64,000 nt of DNA from NCBI RefSeq assembly GCF_014395975.1, contig NZ_CP060714.1:3534001-3598000 (forward strand), read 5' to 3'. Every line of letters begins with the position of its first letter. The stretch's first letter is position 1. Shown here piece after piece: positions 62,586-64,000 of this stretch. The stretch comes from Diaphorobacter ruginosibacter. Lineage in GTDB: Bacteria; Pseudomonadota; Gammaproteobacteria; Burkholderiales; Burkholderiaceae_C. The position numbers and the translations under genes were made by a program. The notes below the pieces were generated by a model that ran no database searches, was not told the DNA's origin, and worked only from the letters and a program-made list of their open reading frames with translations.

Positions 62586-64000
62586 ATGCATATTCCTCCT
62601 TCTCAAAAGCCCCGGCTCAATGCCGTCGTGTTGGCGCTGATGGCCGCCACAACCGGTTCCGCAGCGCTCGCCCAGACGGCAGATGCGCCGGTCGCCAGCC
62701 CCGTCCAGTCCGCCCAACCGGCCCAGGACTCCAAGGAACAGCCCGCCACGCTCCCCCAGGTCACGGTGCGCGACAAATACGAACGCGAGGATCTGCCCGC
62801 GTTGGCGCCGGGGCGCAAGGCCGCCAACGGCGCGCGCCTGGGCATCCTGGGGGCCACATCCATCGTGGATGCGCCGGTGCATGTGAACGCCTACACGCGC
62901 GAACTGGCCGAAGACTGGTCCGCGCTGTCGCTGCAGGATGTTTTGGAGAATGACGCGGCCGTCGTCTTCACCACCAACAAGGGTCACCTGCTGCAGAACT
63001 TCAACCTGCGCGGACTGGACGTGACGGCGATGGACATCGCCACCAACGGCCTCTACGGCATCGCTCCCGCCAACTCCGTGCCGATCGAGCTCTTCGAGCG
63101 CGTGGAAGTGATGCGCGGCCCGAACGTGCTGCTCTCCGGCATGCCCCCGCTCGCGAGCGTGGCGGGTTCCGTGAACATGGTGACCAAGCGCGCGCTGTCC
63201 CAGCCGATCGCGGACATCACCACGACCTATGTCTCGGACTCGTACCTGCAGGTTCATGCCGACGTCGGCAAGCGCTTCGGCCCAGAGCAGCGCCTGGGCA
63301 TCCGCGTCAACGGCGTATATGGTTCCGGCGACATGGGCGCCAAGGACGAGACCCAGAAGCGCAAGATGGGCGCGCTCGGACTCGACTACCTCGGTGACAA
63401 CTTCCGCCTGTCGCTCGACGCCTACAACAGCGTCAACAAGATCGAGGGCGGCAGCCCCGGCATGTTCAGCTTCCTCGGCAGCTCCGCCATCCGCGGCGTG
63501 GGCACGCTGCTGCCCCCGCCCAGCGGCGACGTGAACATGTTCCGCGGCACGCATGGCCAGTACGACAACAGCGGCGTGCTGGCGCGCGCCGAGGTCGACT
63601 TCAGCCCCAACCTGCAAGGCTACCTGGCGCTCGGCGGCTCGGAGGCCGAGGGCAAGGGCCTGCTGTTCGGCACCCGCGCCATCGTCACGGGTGCGGACGG
63701 CACCACGCGCGGCGCAATCTACAACGTGCATACCCAATCGGAACGCCGCACCGCCGAAGCAGGCGCCATCGGCAAATTCGAGACGGGTAGCGTCCAGCAC
63801 CGCATGCAGCTGTCGTTCAACGTCCTCAAGCACAAGGAAGGGACGTACAACACGGCGTGCAACTACTGCTACACCACCAACATGTACGACCCGACGACGC
63901 CGACCTTCCCCTCGGCTCCCGTCTGGAAGGGCTACACCACGGAGAATGAATTCCGCTCGGTGGCACTGGCCGACACCATGGGCTTCGCCGACGAAAAGGT
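62586..64000 (+). CDS. TonB-dependent siderophore receptor (partial, runs off the window)
   Basis: Outer-membrane iron receptor of which 471 codons are visible. It has a signal peptide (cleavage after AALAQ), a linker, a TonB-box-like LPQVTVRD, and the plug domain with DVLENDAAVVFTTNKGHLLQNFNLRGL and ERVEVMRGPNVLLSGMPP, then the first beta strands. The motif around residues 180-190 departs from the common GxxxxGGxxN form (LASVAGSVNMVTKR), but is within family range. The start at 62586 has only a weak ribosome binding site. Confidence 0.9.
   Translation, partial: MHIPPSQKPRLNAVVLALMAATTGSAALAQTADAPVASPVQSAQPAQDSKEQPATLPQVTVRDKYEREDLPALAPGRKAANGARLGILGATSIVDAPVHVNAYTRELAEDWSALSLQDVLENDAAVVFTTNKGHLLQNFNLRGLDVTAMDIATNGLYGIAPANSVPIELFERVEVMRGPNVLLSGMPPLASVAGSVNMVTKRALSQPIADITTTYVSDSYLQVHADVGKRFGPEQRLGIRVNGVYGSGDMGAKDETQKRKMGALGLDYLGDNFRLSLDAYNSVNKIEGGSPGMFSFLGSSAIRGVGTLLPPPSGDVNMFRGTHGQYDNSGVLARAEVDFSPNLQGYLALGGSEAEGKGLLFGTRAIVTGADGTTRGAIYNVHTQSERRTAEAGAIGKFETGSVQHRMQLSFNVLKHKEGTYNTACNYCYTTNMYDPTTPTFPSAPVWKGYTTENEFRSVALADTMGFADEK

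Overview
The window is high-GC chromosomal DNA from a betaproteobacterium, most likely a member of the Comamonadaceae (Burkholderiales; Comamonas, Delftia or Acidovorax-like). The evidence is the conserved tig-clpP-clpX-lon-tRNA block, the many Bug/TctC and TRAP solute receptors, FCD-type GntR regulators, a small Trp-rich protein of the kind found in this family, and the general protein similarity. There is no rRNA, CRISPR array, intact insertion sequence or prophage.

Layout. 0-2.4 kb: a malonate module, matR (GntR) translationally coupled to matA (malonyl-CoA decarboxylase). 2.4-6.4 kb: lgt, a GlxA-type regulator, an MFS transporter and a bacterioferritin that lacks the haem-ligand methionine. 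6.5-7.0 kb: a large imperfect inverted repeat with no gene. 7.1-11.2 kb: ilvD, a small Trp-rich protein, a periplasmic cytochrome c and a LapA-like membrane protein. 11.2-20.0 kb (minus strand): an aliphatic amide utilisation operon, amiE-amiS-NorQ-like AAA+ ATPase-NorD-like VWA protein-amiC-amiR, followed by acs. The amiE leader holds a strong intrinsic terminator, as expected for AmiC/AmiR antitermination. Acetamide would enter by AmiS, be hydrolysed by AmiE to ammonia and acetate, and the acetate be activated by Acs. 20.4-24.3 kb: a UPF0114 membrane protein and a CaiB / Bug receptor / GrdB-like cluster.

24.6-30.2 kb: a ProU-type osmoprotectant ABC transporter (proV, proW and two tandem proX paralogues) behind a near-consensus sigma-70 promoter and a structured leader of about 545 bases. 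30.3-32.6 kb: baeS-baeR-type two-component system. 32.6-37.9 kb: class II fumarase fumC and class I fumarase, separated by a DUF3617 protein and a RelE/HigB-type toxin-antitoxin pair with an internally deleted antitoxin remnant. 38.1 kb: another copy of the repeat seen at 6.5 kb. 39.6-46.3 kb: GntR regulator divergent from a TRAP transporter (dctPQM-like), a DUF2848 protein, an amidase-signature hydrolase and an AllA-like protein, probably one catabolic locus of unknown substrate. 46.3-52.6 kb: housekeeping and hypothetical genes including murI, a CDGSH/ferredoxin-like protein, a flavin reductase and a YgjP-like peptidase. 52.6-53.3 kb: four tRNA genes (Leu-TAA, Gly-GCC, Cys-GCA, Gly-GCC). 53.5-59.7 kb: lon, clpX, clpP, tig. 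60.2 kb to the end: a probably Fur-controlled iron uptake operon (two small membrane proteins, a PepSY protein and a TonB-dependent receptor cut by the window edge).

The items most worth a second look are the AAA+/VWA pair embedded in the amide operon with its attenuator leader, the duplicated palindromic module over the acs stop codon, the 460-base inverted repeat and its relative at 38 kb, the long proV leader, and the TRAP/DUF2848/amidase/AllA cluster.
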